A stretch of DNA of 64,000 bases, taken from contig JAIXUS010000015.1 of assembly GCA_027483445.1 (NCBI GenBank), forward strand, positions 1 to 64,000. Direction: 5' to 3'. This document shows positions 62,947 through 64,000 of the stretch, piece by piece (the stretch's first letter is position 1; every line of letters begins with the position of its first letter). The notes under the pieces were generated by a model that had not been told where the DNA came from, made no database searches, and saw only the letters and a list, made by a program, of their open reading frames with translations. The position numbers and the translations under genes were made by a program. Origin of the DNA: Bacteroidota bacterium (GTDB lineage Bacteria > Bacteroidota > Bacteroidia > M30B66).

Positions 62947-64000
62947 ATGGCTTTGCATTTACCTGCGTTTACCCTTGGTGTTGAAGAAGAATACATGGTC
63001 ATCAATCCCGAAACCCGAGAGTTGTCCTCACACGATCAGAAAATTGTTGAGTTGGCCGGGAAGGTGTTAGATGACCAGGTGAAGGCAGAGATGCACCAGG
63101 CCGTGGTAGAGGTCGGAACCTCGATTTGCCGCGATGTTGAAGAAGCTCGTCACGATTTAGCCAAACTGCGCCGAACAGTTTCGAACATTGCGGGCGATTT
63201 GGGATTGAAGATTGGGGCTGCCGGAACGCATCCGTTTTCGCACTGGAATACACAGTTGATTACACCGAACCCTCGGTATGAGCAAATTGTAAACGAGTTA
63301 CAGGAGGCGGCGCGTTCCAATTTGATTTTTGGTTTGCACGTGCACGTAGGCATTGCCGACAAAAACATGGCCATGCACATTGCCAACTCGGTGCGTTACT
63401 TTTTGCCTCACGTGTATGCCTTGAGCACCAATTCTCCCTTTTGGGAAGGGCGAAATACGGGCTTCAAGAGCTTCCGTTCTAAGGTATTCGACAAGTTCCC
63501 CAGAACGGGAATTCCCGATTACTTTAATACCTATGAAGACTTTATCGGTTACGTGAATTTATTGGTAAAGACCGGTTGTATCGACAATGCCAAGAAGATT
63601 TGGTGGGACATTCGGGTGCATCCGTTTTTTCCGACCATCGAATTTCGGATTTGCGACATTCCGATGCTCGTTGAGGAGACCATCGCAATTACGGCGATTT
63701 TCCAGGCATTGGTGGCCAAGCTGTATAAGCTGCGCAGTCAAAACCTTAATTTTATGCTGTACACCCGCGCTTTGATCAACGAAAACAAGTGGAGAGCAGG
63801 GCGTTATGGCATTGATGGCATGATGATCGACTTTGGAAAAGAAGAAGAAGTGAGGACACGCTCCTTGATTCTCGAACTCCTCGAATTTATTGAAGATGTT
63901 GTGGACGACCTTGGCAGTCGCAAAGCCATTGATTACGTCTATACCATGTTAGAGCGTGGTACCGGAGCCGATCGCCAGCTCAAGGTGTTTGAAGAGACCG
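62947..64000 (+). CDS. YbdK-type carboxylate-amine ligase (GCS2 family), partial
   Basis: The first 351 residues of a glutamate-cysteine-ligase-like enzyme; the gene continues past the window. Motifs: LGVEEEYMVINPETREL, EVGTSICRDVEEARHDLAKLR, GAAGTHPFSHW, IFGLHVHVGI and KIWWDIRVHPFFPTIEFRI. Family members ligate glutamate or similar acids to amines. Its place behind an ATP-grasp ligase suggests two successive ligations in one pathway. An inverted pair AGAGAC/GTCTCT (62836-62899) lies between the two ligase genes. Confidence 0.85.
   Translation, partial: MALHLPAFTLGVEEEYMVINPETRELSSHDQKIVELAGKVLDDQVKAEMHQAVVEVGTSICRDVEEARHDLAKLRRTVSNIAGDLGLKIGAAGTHPFSHWNTQLITPNPRYEQIVNELQEAARSNLIFGLHVHVGIADKNMAMHIANSVRYFLPHVYALSTNSPFWEGRNTGFKSFRSKVFDKFPRTGIPDYFNTYEDFIGYVNLLVKTGCIDNAKKIWWDIRVHPFFPTIEFRICDIPMLVEETIAITAIFQALVAKLYKLRSQNLNFMLYTRALINENKWRAGRYGIDGMMIDFGKEEEVRTRSLILELLEFIEDVVDDLGSRKAIDYVYTMLERGTGADRQLKVFEET

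Noticed and set aside
1-64000. CRISPR arrays, rRNA, tRNA and insertion sequences.
   Set aside because: No repeat-spacer pattern, no conserved rRNA or tRNA sequence and no transposase were found; the heptamer arrays have no spacers and are too short for CRISPR.

Overview
The window is a stretch of chromosome from a member of the Bacteroidota, most likely a marine-type Flavobacteriales relative. Evidence for this: several secreted proteins end in type IX secretion sorting domains; Bacteroidota families such as HYC_CC_PP, DUF3822, BT_3928, DUF1599-folP and DUF4920 are present; the visible -7 promoter boxes fit TAnnTTTG; and Shine-Dalgarno sequences are mostly absent. No rRNA, tRNA, CRISPR array or recognisable insertion sequence was seen.

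Layout. 1-0.9 kb holds a decayed AT-rich gene, followed by a structured intergenic element and a secreted lipase. 2.8-4.7 kb is a T9SS cargo gene. 5.2-8.7 kb has topoisomerase IV subunit A, a strong terminator, and an AT-rich zeta-toxin-like kinase with a 48-residue overlapping partner. 9.2-12.4 kb (minus) is a metal-related operon (HMA, HYC_CC_PP, secreted HMA, TonB receptor). 12.5-15.9 kb is a subtilase, beta-barrel and glycosyltransferase operon. 16.2-22.6 kb (minus) is a fatty-acid beta-oxidation operon headed by a MarR repressor, with a four-helix-bundle gene inserted in it. 22.9-23.4 kb is a broken ammonium transporter. 23.5-33.2 kb holds a very large T9SS type B protein, two paralogous lamin-tail proteins and a putative porin.

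33.3-39.7 kb is a housekeeping block: RecD-like helicase, DUF3822, rsmD, coaD, a thioredoxin-fold protein, a Nudix hydrolase and pyrE. 40-46 kb holds envelope proteins, including a PorE-like OmpA protein, plus mnmD, DUF4920 and a cytochrome c. 46-51.9 kb holds dnaX, mnmE, a DoxX/BT_3928 protein, DUF1599 and folP. 52-57 kb has a PAS/HisKA sensor broken by two in-frame stops, a DUF502 membrane protein and a WG-repeat protein. 57.3-64 kb has another T9SS cargo, a META-domain lipoprotein, and a cluster of two esterases, an ATP-grasp ligase with a histone-H1-like tail and a YbdK-type carboxylate-amine ligase that runs off the end.

The strongest leads are: (1) inward-facing pairs of five-unit heptamer arrays (CGTATNN), one pair enclosing the four-helix-bundle gene inside the beta-oxidation operon; (2) an A10 run in dnaX placed so that slippage in either direction gives a gamma-length product; (3) a dispersed hairpin repeat with a compensatory base-pair change; (4) -7 boxes lying 3-8 bases before start codons, suggesting leaderless mRNAs; (5) two divergent gene pairs whose start codons overlap as CATG; and (6) the esterase/ATP-grasp/carboxylate-amine ligase cluster, which looks like an uncharacterised peptide or amide pathway.
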